A program made the position numbers and the translations under genes. Below, one piece after another: positions 37,617-48,776 of a stretch of 64,000 bases of DNA. Numbering within the stretch: position 1 is the stretch's first letter; every line of letters starts with the position of its first letter. This DNA is from Combretum micranthum. Lineage: Eukaryota; Streptophyta; Magnoliopsida; Myrtales; Combretaceae. A model generated the notes under the pieces. That model saw nothing but the letters and a program-made list of their open reading frames with translations, was not told where the DNA came from and ran no database searches. The DNA lies in NCBI GenBank assembly GCA_024138025.1, contig JAMXBD010001388.1, forward strand, positions 310,001 through 374,000, given 5' to 3'.

Positions 37617-39449
37617 ATGGAGTTCGAGAACCTTTACATGCAGGCTCAGAGGCCAAAGTATGACTGCCTTCTCTTCGGTAGGTGTTAACAATTTCAACTA
37701 CAGAGCCTAAATTCACGAAACTAGAACAGAAAATTTGATAAGAAATGCTCAATTTCATCGTATTTGCAGATTTGGATGACACCCTTTATCCCCTTAGCAC
37801 CGGAATCGCCACAGCTTGTCGTAAGAACATTGGGGGTAAGATTTCCCTATAGGATTCATGTGAAAAGGCAAAGATGATGCTATATTTTGCAGCTAGTCGT
37901 GCTATTTTTTTTTCAGTTTTATAATACATTTTCTGGTCTTCTAGATTACTTGATTGAAAAGCTTGGCATTGATGAGAGCAAAATTGATGCTTTGTGCAAC
38001 CTTCTGTACAAGAACTATGGGACGACAATGGCGGGGTTAAGGGTATGAGTTTGATAGCTCTCAGTTGATTTAGAAGTGCAATATCAATCCTGTTTTCGGT
38101 TTTTATGCATATGGACCAAATTACTAATTTTCTTTCAGGCGATCGGTTATGATTTCGATTATGATGACTACCATAGGTAAAAATATGGTTAATTCCTTTC
38201 ATTTGTTTTACCAGTTGAATGAAATTGTAGTTTTGATGAGTTTGAGGTTTGTTTTGGCTGAAAAACCTTCTATAAACATTTATTATGCAGTTTTGTCCAT
38301 GGGAGATTGCCATATGAGAATTTGAAACCAGATCCTGTACTTAGGAGTCTTTTACTGAGCTTGCCTTACCGAAGAATTGTAAGTTCATTTTTTTTCTAAA
38401 GAATGCAATTAGAAAATGAGAAAAGATTCGATAGGAATTATACGCCATTCTATAACCGAATACTACTAAAAATGTTTTTAACATAACTAATCTTTGTATA
38501 CCAGATCTTTACCAATGCAGACAAAGTTCATGTGGTTAAAGCACTGAACCGGCTCGGATTAGAGGATTGTTTTGAAGGGATTATCTGTTTTGAGACGCTC
38601 AATCCTGTTAGCAAAGCTGTAGATCCTCTTAATGCGGATGACTCTGGCTTGCTTACAACCGTAGCAAGAAGCATTCCTGAAATGTTTGACATAATAGGAC
38701 ATTTTTCACAGCCAAATCCAGGAACAGAGCTGCCAAAGATCCTGTGATTTGTAAACCATCAGAATTTGCCATTGAGCAAGCACTAAAAATTGCCAATGTT
38801 GATCCGCAAAGGACGGTGAGAAGCATCCTTCCTATAAAACTATAACCCCAAATTCAGTATTGCAATTGGCACTTCAACGAGTATGATGCAGTTCTTGTGA
38901 TTTCAGTCTTCTTTGAGGATAGCGTTCGCAACACACAGGCCGGGAAACGTGTAGGTCTTCACACCGTGCTGGTAAGCAAAGTGAAAACTTCATTTTTCAT
39001 AAAAAATTTGTCTGTTATCAATTTTTCATAATAGTAGCAGCAATGATGCAATTATAGAAAAAGTCCCAAAACATTCGTGAAGTATTATTATTATCTAATT
39101 GAATTGTTTGGTTTTTATCTGTATTTGACTTGCATTTGATTTTATCTGAATCTGATGTGTCCGACTTATTTGTGAGTAAAAATATTTATTTTTCATATGT
39201 ATAAATTTTTTACAAACAGTTTGTTTGAAAACGATAAAAACAAAATACCAAAATAATATGAAAATGACCTAATGCTATTTTGATCCATTTCTTCAGGTTG
39301 GTTCTTCTCAAAGAATCAAAGGTGCAGACTACGTTCTAGAGAACATCCACAACTTGAGGGAAGCAATACCAGAACTTTGGGAAGACGGCATAAAATATGA
39401 TGGTGGTTATGCTGACAAAGTTGCTGTGGAAACCCCTGTGACTGCTTGA
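37617..39449 (+). CDS. HAD-superfamily phosphatase (plant pyrimidine 5'-nucleotidase / SDT1-like), eight exons, frameshifted
   Basis: Soluble HAD hydrolase that removes phosphate through an aspartyl-phosphate; plant members resemble yeast SDT1 pyrimidine 5'-nucleotidase. Exons: 37617-37677, 37770-37835, 37945-38042, 38139-38176, 38291-38378, 38505-38815, 38907-38971, 39297-39449. Intended length is about 293 residues. Motif I FDLDDTLYPLS (Asp 21 and 23), motif II IFTNAD (118-123), motif III Lys in CKPSEFAIEQ (near 200) and motif IV FFEDS (223-227) are all visible. Exon 6 lacks one base, probably a C near 38741 (PKIPVICKP is expected but PKIL-stop results), so the literal frame ends at 38747 after 197 residues and loses motifs III and IV. 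Exon 7 is 65 instead of 66 bases, missing one base at its start near 38907. Exon 8 ends YADKVAVETPVTA. Conservation on both sides favours sequence error over true decay. Confidence 0.9.
39100..39290. repeat. MITE family B copy in HAD intron 7
   Basis: Begins TTGAATTGTTTGG and TTTTTATCTGTATTTGACTT; contains GAATCTGATGTGTCCGACTT and TACAAACAGTTTGTTTG. It fills most of the 325-base intron without touching the splice sites. Confidence 0.45.
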
Positions 39450-39775
39450 TGAATCACATAGTCATTATCAAACACCCACCTTTTACCTTAAAACAAAGCA
39501 TGACACATGCCGTTGCTCAATGGGGTGTGAAATGCATTGAAAATGGTTATTCTAGGATGTCACGATCATTGGTCATTGTCAGTTCCTAGATGATGTAAAT
39601 CTTTTATTGTGATTATTAATTAATATTTATTAATAATGTATGTTTTCTTCTAATTCTCCTCTTTCACTTGGTCATTTAAATCTATTGCTTCATTGTAATT
39701 TAGCTTAATTTTAGTCTATAGAGAGAAGTTTGAATATATTGAAATATGAGAAAGCAATATATATATATATATATA

Positions 39776-39925
39776 TATCGACTCATTATCAATTTTAATG
39801 GATGGATCTCGTTGATTGCTATATTTAATGCATCAGGTTTATATTAAAATGATTGTACCATTAAAATAATACACTGATTATTTATTTATTTTAACATCAA
39901 ATAATTGACTAAATGATCTCGTAGA
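39776..39925. repeat. MITE family A, copy 3
   Basis: CATTATCAATTTTAATGGAT, TGTACCATTAAAATAATACA and TTATTTATTTTAACATC follow the family-A order. It sits just downstream of the HAD gene, after a TA microsatellite at 39756-39778. Confidence 0.45.
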
Positions 39926-41435
39926 AGTAAATCGAAGAATACCTAGCCAGTTTCCAAACCATAGCTTTTAAATGGAGAAAAAAAGATAGGTGGTCCCATA
40001 GTCCTATTTGGCACACCCTTCAAGGGTGTTGCCAAAAATAGGTGGTCCAAATACCATCAACTATCTCTTTCAACGGAATAGTGATACAATTGGACACAGT
40101 GGAGTAGGGTTCGTCCTCCTGCCATCAAGTAAATCGTAGAATCGACCTAATAAAACAAATGGATGGTTAACCTCTTAGACCAATTATAATACATCAAGAA
40201 TATGACATTATAAACAGTGGGTTATTAATTGATTTTTGTGTTTAAAGTTTAAACCATTAATAACGGGTCTAACCTAATCTTATCATTTTTCATTGACTAC
40301 TTATTATATATATATATATATATATATATATCTTGAAACCCCTACTTGTGATCTCTTAAAACTACTTTATAATTTCATAGAATTATCTTATAATCATGTC
40401 TTGTATAATCTATATGCCTTATTGTACCTTCTTAAACTTGTAATTTTTTAAGTTATTTTTTTAGAGTTATTTAAGTCCAAAATCATTGTATCTAAAATTA
40501 AAGTTGATGTCAAATTTAAATGCAATATATAACAAATATAAATACATATTCAATTTCCATTAAAAAATAAAAACACAAGAAAACAATAAATAAATAAATA
40601 AAAAGCTGGAATTAAAGATTTATGATACATTTAACCATCTCATTGAATGTTGATGTACTTCAAAATCATGATTGGTTCTTGTGTGCTTTTTTTTCAACTT
40701 AATTGGTTCTTGTGTGCTTATACCTCATATTTGTAGCCCATGTAATAAATACTAAGGCAGGCTTGTCCCATTTTGCAATACTTAAAGTTGGGCTTGGGCC
40801 TTTCTTAGCAAATTAAACATATTTCATGCGTAAAGACTCGTTCGCATGTCGTTTTTTGGTTAATTTTCGAGCACTCCTCAACTTATTAACCCATCTCTAT
40901 CATCTTAATCAATTTCAAAGCTTGAATGATCAAGTTCCATACTGTTTACAAACCCGATTGTTCCAAGATTTTTTTTTTAAGGAAACTGTCTTTTTATTTG
41001 TTTAAGAAAAAAATAGGACAATTAATGAAAAATATTTTCCCTTATTTTAAAAAACATACACTTTTCATTACTTGTTTTTTAGAAAATGATTTAGGAATAT
41101 AAAGGTGTAAGTCATTTTTTTCATCGATTCACGAGTCCACCTAATGAATCATTACTATAAAAATATACTTATCATTAATTTTTTAAATAGTTTTCTTTTA
41201 AGTAGATTCATTTCTTGTTATAATATATGTAATTTTTTTCATTTTTTATACTTATATGAGTTACTTCGAAACTGTAAATAAAGAAAAGTATTTTCATAAA
41301 ATTAGCCAAACATTTGAAAAAATATTACTTTTTTGAAAAACTTTTTCAAGGAAAAACTATTTTTATTGATAAATACTTTTTCTCAAAACAAACGTTGAAG
41401 TTGAATTTATAATTAAATAAAAGTTTTATAGTATC
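39926..41435. other. Intergenic region
   Basis: AT-rich; TA microsatellite at about 40305-40331. Near 40668-40722 the word AATTGGTTCTTGTGTGCTT occurs twice, 34 bases apart. No gene supported. Confidence 0.55.
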
Positions 41436-42000
41436 TTTTTATTTTTATTTTTTTTTGGCCATTATAACGGGGAAGGGGATTCGAACATGGTACATTTCAC
41501 TTTAGAGACCAAGGGAGGAAATTACATGTACCATATACTTTTTAAAAAAAATCATAAAACAAAATTAAAAAAAAATTACAAAAGTAGTGTTGTTATATCA
41601 CATCTTGGTGATGAGATATAGATTTTTTTAAAATTACTATATCACATATTGGTCGTGCGATACACTTACATGTGTATCGCATGACCAACAAGCGATACAC
41701 CTATAAATATACGTGTATTGCTTGTTGGTTATGTGATACATGATAAGACGAGTATCGCATAACCAACATGCGATACTCAAGCACCTAAATTTTTTTTTTG
41801 GCCTAGGTTGCTATATCTCTATCTGAAGATGTGATATAAGTATAAATACTTGTATCTCCACTCCAAGATGCGATATAGTAACACTATTTTGGTAATTTTT
41901 TTGTATAATTTATATTTGTGTATTTTTTTAAAAATCAATTCTAAACATGTGTTTAACCCGAGACCAAGGAGATGTCACTAGCCTATAATGCCAACTTTAT
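41436..42000 (-). mobile_element. SINE-like (tRNA-derived) element interrupted by a Mutator-type MITE
   Basis: Read on the minus strand and with the insert removed, the order is TATAGGCTAGTGACATCTCC (A-box-like), TTGGTCTC, AAAGTGAAATGTACCATG, TTCGAATCCCC (B-box-like), CCCGTTATAATGGCC, then an A-rich tail at 41436-41452. This is the layout of a plant tRNA-derived SINE, but I did not match it to a named family. Boundaries are approximate. Confidence 0.5.
41515..41959. mobile_element. Mutator-type foldback MITE with 10-base target-site duplication
   Basis: GAGACCAAGG stands on both sides (41505-41514 and 41960-41969), consistent with the 9-11-base duplications made by Mutator-like elements. The ends are long imperfect inverted repeats: left GAGGAAATTACATGTACC, right (reverse complement) GGGTTAAACACATGTTTAG. 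These continue through AAAATTAC, AGTGTTGTTATATCACATCT and TGG against AGTGTTACTATATCGCATCT and TGG. The core holds several hairpins built on GTATCGCATGACCAACAAGC and its complements. Confidence 0.7.
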
Positions 42001-42544
42001 GGGTGATTTTCATCTATGTTATGTGACTAAGTTGAAAAGTTCAAATTAAACTAAAAATTGTTTCTTAAAATAGTTTACAAAAAAGTTGCGTATTACACTA
42101 ATTTAAGCCGTCCATTTATTGTAATGTAAGCCTGCAACAACGTTTGCAATATTGACACTAATACGAGCCGTGCTTTTAATCTAATCCTTCTTTTCATTTC
42201 ATCATATTAACTTGCAGGGCAAGGAAATGTACACATAATTCACCTACATAGATTTGGGAAATAAAAAAAAAAAAAAGAAAACAATCAACAATTGGCTACA
42301 TCAGCATTTTATAGTTTATTTATTTATTTTTAAGTTTTTTTTTTGCCTTTATTTATTTGTAAGTTGACAAATATATTATCTTTGTTTTGTGCTTTTATAA
42401 AAAAAAAGTGATCAGAGTTTTGTATTTTGATAAATACATGAAAAAAATAAAATTCAGTTCACTTGTTTATTAAAACATCAAAAACACATCTCATATATTT
42501 ATCAAAAATCAAAATTCACATCATTAGTTTATAATGGTACTAAA
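42001..42544. other. Intergenic sequence without recognised features
   Basis: AT-rich; contains GAGCCGT words at about 42105 and 42165. No gene. Confidence 0.5.
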
Positions 42545-42549
42545 ACATT

Positions 42550-45500
42550 TGTAAACCTCCAAATTTTTGGAATTGGTTTAGCATAAAATCCTAACCGGAA
42601 GTCAAACGGAACCCTAAAGGTCAACAAAACCTTAGTTTACCGTAACTGATTAAGTTCGTCATTGCCGTTTTCTTTGATCTTGGAAAACGAAGTTTGAATA
42701 ATTAGCTAGAATAGTTTAATAACTATAGGTTATCTAAAAACATCAGTTTTGCGGATTTCGGGTGTCCTTTGAACCGATCGGACAATTCTCGAAAAACATG
42801 TCCGGGAGCTCAAAATAGGAAAATTATTCCAAATACACTGTTAGACTCGTAAAAATATAAGTTTTCTAAAAATATCAGTTTCGTAATTTTTCGATAAGTA
42901 AAAATAAACATATCGCATTTATACACGTATTTTCTTACTACATGTACTTTATTAGTCATATCTATCTTACATTACACTGTTCATTACTATTCTACACTAT
43001 TCTTTTATCTCTACTTTTTCTTACACCTATTCTTACATACTCCATAACCTATAATCCTTACTTTTTACCTTTCCCATAATTTTATTTTACATCTACTTTA
43101 CATATTACATCTTTTATTTAACAAAAAGTCAAAAAAATAAATCACTTTCCCCCTCCCATGCATGTGGCCGGTGCCCCCTCTCCCCATACAACCCTCAATT
43201 TTTTTATTTTTCTTTTATTTTAATCACACAAAAATCAGTCCACATTTTCCTATAAATACCCCCTCCTCTTTCACTTCTTTCACACATTCACTACCCACAA
43301 ATTTCTTACCAAAACTCTCTCAATTTCTCCTCTCAAAACTCTCTCAAAATACCATCCCAAAACTCTCTCAAAATAACCCCAAAACAACTTCTACCTACAA
43401 CAAAAACCCATAACGACATACTACTATCAAAACCTTCTTTAGGTAACTACCTTCTTTTATTTTCTTCTTCTTCATGTCATGTAACTTTGCATGACTATAG
43501 TGTGAGTTTCCAAAGACTATAAGTTATGGAAACTACATTATGTTCATGAAAATCTATTTATATTTATGTTATTATTTTTGTTCATATTATTGTTAATATA
43601 TCTAAGTATTATTATCTATATATATATGTACATATTCTTTAGAGCATATAAGCTCACTTGCAATTTATTTATTTCACACAAAGCAATTTATTTATTCCTT
43701 TGCAATTTATTTATTTATTTCTTGTTATTTTAAGACCAGTTTCTAGTCTTAGACTTGTCCTTATCAAGTCAAAACAAGTTTTTCTTTCTTTCATTTTATT
43801 TTATTTTGGGACTAGTCTACTTCTTAGTCCTGGAAGCCTTGAAAAAGCTAAGACTCCAATACTTGACTTTATTATTTATGTTATTTTACTTGCTAGTATT
43901 TTTTTATAGTTCATGCTCATTTAAATTGTTGTCCAAAGTTTCAAGTTCTAAAAAATAAATTGACAAAAAGGAGATTTTTGACACTTAGAAATAAGTTTAT
44001 ATAAAGAAGAAAATCTATGGTTTGGAAATAAAGTTATCTCTTTTCAAGTTACCAGAAGAACCCACTAAGATTTTAGAAACCACTTTAAAAAGTTTCTCAA
44101 GTCACATATTGTTACACTTTATTTTTATAAAGAAAATAAAATTTTTATGATGATTATGAAAAAACATAAAAACATGATGAAAGAATAAGGATTTTTCAAA
44201 TAAAGATTTTTGCAAACAAATAAACAAAGGAATTTGTATAATAAAAATAAATAGGAAGAATAATGTATTTTCTAAAAACTGTAAATAGTATTAGTATAGA
44301 AAACTTAGAAGGAAGAAAATTTATTTTCACAAAGTTATTTGGATATATATATATATAAGCCAACATAAAACATGTTTGTAAAATAAAAGAAACAAAATAA
44401 TCATTTCAAGGAGTTTACAAAATTCTTATTTTTCTAAACAACTCCAAAACCGACATAATTTTTCTTGAGTAAAATAAATGGACAACAAACACTTGAGCAT
44501 GAACGAATATGAGCTAAGTAGCCATAAAAAGAAAAATTTTCAATTATATAGATAACTAAGTATTTATCAAACAAATTTTGATTTCTTGAACCAAAGTTGT
44601 TTTGTGTTGGAAAATCCGTGGTGAATTTTGTCGCCAATATTTCGGAACCTATGCGACTTGTTTGTTAAAAATAATTTTGGAAATGGGTAGATCTTTTTGA
44701 GTAGGTAGAAATCGGTATATTATATACATGATTTCGAGTTAAAATGACCAAGTTATGACCATTTTAAGTTGGAACATTCCTTTATACGAACTTTAACGTT
44801 CTTTTTGATATTGTTTTGTCAAAATTCAAGAAAATCATCAAGAAATACTCATTGTGGGTATTTTCTTTGGCTAGGTGACCCTGAGGAAGGATTCCTTTAT
44901 CCCGAATATTATTACGATTAAGAGGAGTGTGTCAACGACTCATCCTCTTAGAGGAATAGTCGACATGGCATCGTGAGTTTATTTCCTTAAAATGCTATAC
45001 TTGTTGTGCTTATAAATTAGTGGCATTAGAATTAGGAAAAGATAAACCGATATGTATGTAAAATAACTCTTTTAAAGAATTTTAAGAATATCGGGGCCGG
45101 AATATTTTTAAATGTTTTTTAGTATAACCTTTGATTTGTATGAAATTCTTTGATCGCCTTAAATTCAATAATAATTATGCTATGACATTATTAATAAATG
45201 GATTCATGCATACCACGAAGTGAGTCACATTGCATGTTGGGTTATTATCTTTGGGTGAGAAGGATAGTAAGCTCATGTCGAAAGCAACATTGGCGGAAGA
45301 TCCGAAAGCGATTGCTTGGCGGCTTAAGGGAAATGCTTGGTGGAAGATTCGAAAGCAAGATCATTTCAAGTAGATTCGGAATGCTTGGCGATGAGTGCTC
45401 GCAAGCTTAAAACTTTTTAACTAAAATTACTTGATTTGAGGTTAAGTATCACCAAACCCCGAATGGAGGGCACAAATCCATTCAACATATAGTTCCCGGA

Positions 45501-46019
45501 AAACTATATATCTTGTTTGCCCACGTGTATGTTGCATCCCATTTGTTTGCTTAATTAACTTGATTGAAACTTTGATTACAAGAAGTTATTTATGGAAATA
45601 ATTCTCACTAAGCCTATTAGCTTATACCCCAATAGATATCTTTGCAGTTTCCCTACTTATGGTTAAGGCCACGAGGACCCTGAGGGCAGGTAATTTCTTT
45701 TAGATAAAAGAATTCTAAGATTGAAGTTTAGTATTAAAGACAAAGTACAAATATTTTGTAATAGATTAGAAATCACGGGAAGTATCCCTAAATTTGTAAG
45801 GATCATTGTTATAAGTGAATGATTATTATGAATCCTCTTTTTTTAATATGTTATTTATATCTTCTTAAGCTTTATAATTCCATATATGGTCCTCTAAATT
45901 CTTGAAAGTACGCTTTACACTTAATATAAAAGCTTTTGGAATGGCTAAGGTAGTCATACTTAAGCTTTAATAATGAGTGTGGCGGACTGTCACGTTAGGG
46001 TACCCGTTGGGGCGTGACA
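42550..46019. mobile_element. Solo LTR, about 3.47 kb (Ty3/gypsy-type size)
   Basis: Starts TGTAAACCTCCAAATTTTTG and ends GTTGGGGCGTGACA (TG...CA). The five bases ACATT flank it exactly on both sides (42545-42549 and 46020-46024). On the plus strand it has TATAAATACC at 43252-43261 followed by a CT- and CA-rich leader (43262-43430), consistent with an LTR promoter and transcript start. No gag or pol sequence lies inside, and no second copy follows, so it is a solo LTR left by recombination. Short related words (GCTTGGCGG/GCTTGGTGG, GAAAGCAAGATC-like) repeat at 45288-45400. Its 5' end resembles that of the LTR at 54654 (TTGGNTTTAG about 25 bases in). Confidence 0.75.
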
Positions 46020-46024
46020 ACATT

Positions 46025-48768
46025 GGCCATAATTTTGTATGTTTCCCTTATTAAAAATTAATTCATTTATAACCAAACCTCCAATTTCAGTACCCAAAGA
46101 AACTCACAGATGAAATTAGTGAAAAGTTGAAACTAATCCAATTAAAGCGGATGAAACTCGTGCTTTTATGCCATAGTAGGATGTATCCTAATCAAAAGAA
46201 ACAATTAAAAGTGAGGAATATTATACAGTTTTGGTTTTTGTAGAAGATTAAATAGTAATAAAAAAGGATATGAAGGAACATTAGTTAAAAGAAATTAATT
46301 TGATGAAATAATGACACATTGCAATCCTTATTAACATCATCATCACAATCAAAAGGAATTAGATTGATAAGATCAAAAGGAAGGAGAAGCCATTGAAAAT
46401 TAACAAGAACAAAGAGAAAACAAGATGATATGGATAACTTCTCTATAATATAAAGAAAATAACCTTTCAATAAAATATATAAAAAGGTAAACTAAAAGTT
46501 CGGTGGAATTATTATGAAGTCGTTCGAACTCTGTGTGTATTGAGGCACATTAACTAGCTAGGGATCCTTATGCCCTATTGAATTTTACAAAGTAAACAAA
46601 AAAGAAAAATGTACTGAAGAGGAAAAACATCAGTGTGTAGTGTATTATACTATGATAAGATCCACAAATCCTTATTTATTGGGTGGCCTTTGCCTGGGGA
46701 TTCAAAATGGCAATGATTTATATAATCCATGTTTCGAATATTTAAGCAAAATTTTAGTGATCACAATATATCTTATACATCATAAAACCTTTTTCAATCT
46801 ATGAAACAATTGATCATCTTGCAACTTTACATTATATAGAGCAAATTTAGATATGCCAAACTTTGTAATTTCAATGCTTGAAGTGTTTTCTAGCTTCATT
46901 TCACTTAAAAAAACTTTATTAGAGGCATATATACTTGATGTTATCTATTTATCATTAAGTTCCTTAAGTTATCTTTTAACTTGTTTAATAGTGTAGTTGA
47001 CATTGATGGTTTTATTGCACAAAGTTTCTCTTGATATTATGTCTACTAAACTTTTCATAGTATATGATTTAATCTATTATTACATGTTTAATTGAAAGGA
47101 AATGAAAAATTTGAAAATCCACCTATTAACCGAAGTAGATATCTTTCAGACTAGACCTGGCCTAGTTTGGCGGTAGGTCTAGCCATGGGCTTGACGAGGC
47201 AAGTTTGACCCATCTTGGGGAGACCGGGGCAGTGATAGGTTATCACTACCCCCATCGCACGCATGATGTAGAGGGTGATGTTCGCCACTCCTTTTGTCAT
47301 GGGCATGACAAAGGGGGTGACCATGTGTTTTTCCTCTCCAAAGCGTATCATATGCCCCATCATGGGCGTGATCAACGCGGTGATGTATTAATCTTGTTTT
47401 TACCTTTTTAATGATGTTCTTGAATACCTAAACCCTTGCTTAACCTCAAGTACACGTAAGACTGAGTAGGATTGTATATCTAGACTTTGAATAGTAATTG
47501 TTCTTAATAGCTTAGGAAAATTAGATACCCTTAGGGGTATGCTTTCCTTCTTGACTCTAGTAATGAATTAGTGCTGTTATGTATCATGTTCAAGTGATTC
47601 AAGTAGATTTGAGTTTACCGTTCCATACATTGAACCAGGTACACTATTACCTTGTTTATTGCTTGTGTGTGGCTAGGCTTAGTGGACTAGGAGGATTGGT
47701 GATACTAAGGTCGTACCTTAATGATCCTTATGTAATGTTGTTCCAAGTAGAGTTGTACTAGAAAAGGATTTTAGTAGATTAGGTGAAAACAATTGTGGTT
47801 CTTAGAGTGTTGGGGGGTATCCAATACCAAATATATGTATATATAATACTATATGTTTATTATGGAGTCATGAATTACTCCAGGTTTAAGGTTAAATATG
47901 GATAACCCTAGGCTATATTGGTTGATGGCTTAAAGTTTCAGATATTAAAAAAGTGCTTGTTGCATCAAATGTCATATTGCCTGTGATTGTGTATTATGAT
48001 TGTTTATGCGTATGTGCTTGTGGTTTTGACATACTTAGTTCTAGCTCAATCTTTTTTAGTCTCTTTCAAGAACATGCAAAAGCCTTTAGTGTACGATTTG
48101 TCAAGATACGAAGTATTTGTGGATCATGGGGATAATGATAATGGACCAAACTTACCAACATATTCTGATTAATTGGAAATTTTTTTATTTGAAGTTTGAT
48201 GACTTTTCTTTAAGATATGAAGTTTAGTATTTTGGATCTTTTGTAATATGGTAAGTTTGATTTTCTATTAGGGTAGGTATGAAAAATGGTTATGGTTTAT
48301 TCTTAAGTTTTTATTTTGAAATTCTAAAAATTTGATGAAACTGTCTTAATTGTGAGTCTGGAGTTATAAGTACTCTGTTTTTCAGATGATAATTGTCCTT
48401 TTCTTATTACAAAACAACTTTTTATCACATAAGAATATTCCAGAATTCCTTGAATAAAGATTTTTTTTCTCAATTTCGTTTTAGTTTCAAAGATTAATCG
48501 TTGATTGATCTTGTCTATTACGTTACTCGCAGCGTCACTATAATATTAAGTATTTGATCACAGTTTAAGTAAATCTGAAATATGATGGTACGACATCTTC
48601 TATCCTGTTATAACCAACATAGAAGATAAAATTCTCTCAAGATTTTAGTCGTTGGACCTAGCAAAGTTCCGTCCGTCATACCTTTACTATGAGTGCTATC
48701 ACCTGGCATTTCAAGTGAGAGAAATGCATGGGACTCAACTTGTTACATTGTCCAAGTACGTTTATCTC
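46025..48768. other. Intergenic region
   Basis: No supported gene. 47150-47390 is a GC-richer island with repeated ATGGGCRTGA and GGTGATG words. 48071-48172 could be a terminal exon and is listed separately. 48480-48770 is moderately less AT-rich without recognised motifs. Confidence 0.5.
48071..48172 (+). pseudogene. Possible orphan terminal exon, unknown family
   Basis: After a T-rich tract ending CTCTTTCAAG, a 34-codon frame runs to TAA: it begins NMQKPLVYDLSRYEVFVDHG and continues with an Asp/Asn-rich, acidic tail ending LPTYSD. It reads like a protein C-terminus with a good splice acceptor, but I recognise neither the family nor an upstream exon. It could equally be a chance frame. Confidence 0.25.
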
Positions 48769-48776
48769 CTTTCAAC

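Noticed and set aside
37525..38313. Minus-strand frames of 85 and 175 codons
   Set aside because: They are antisense to exons and introns of the HAD gene and show no family motif.
43162..43413. 83-codon open frame rich in Pro, Ser, Thr
   Set aside because: Sits on the TATA box and leader of the solo LTR; composition reflects CA/CT-rich DNA.
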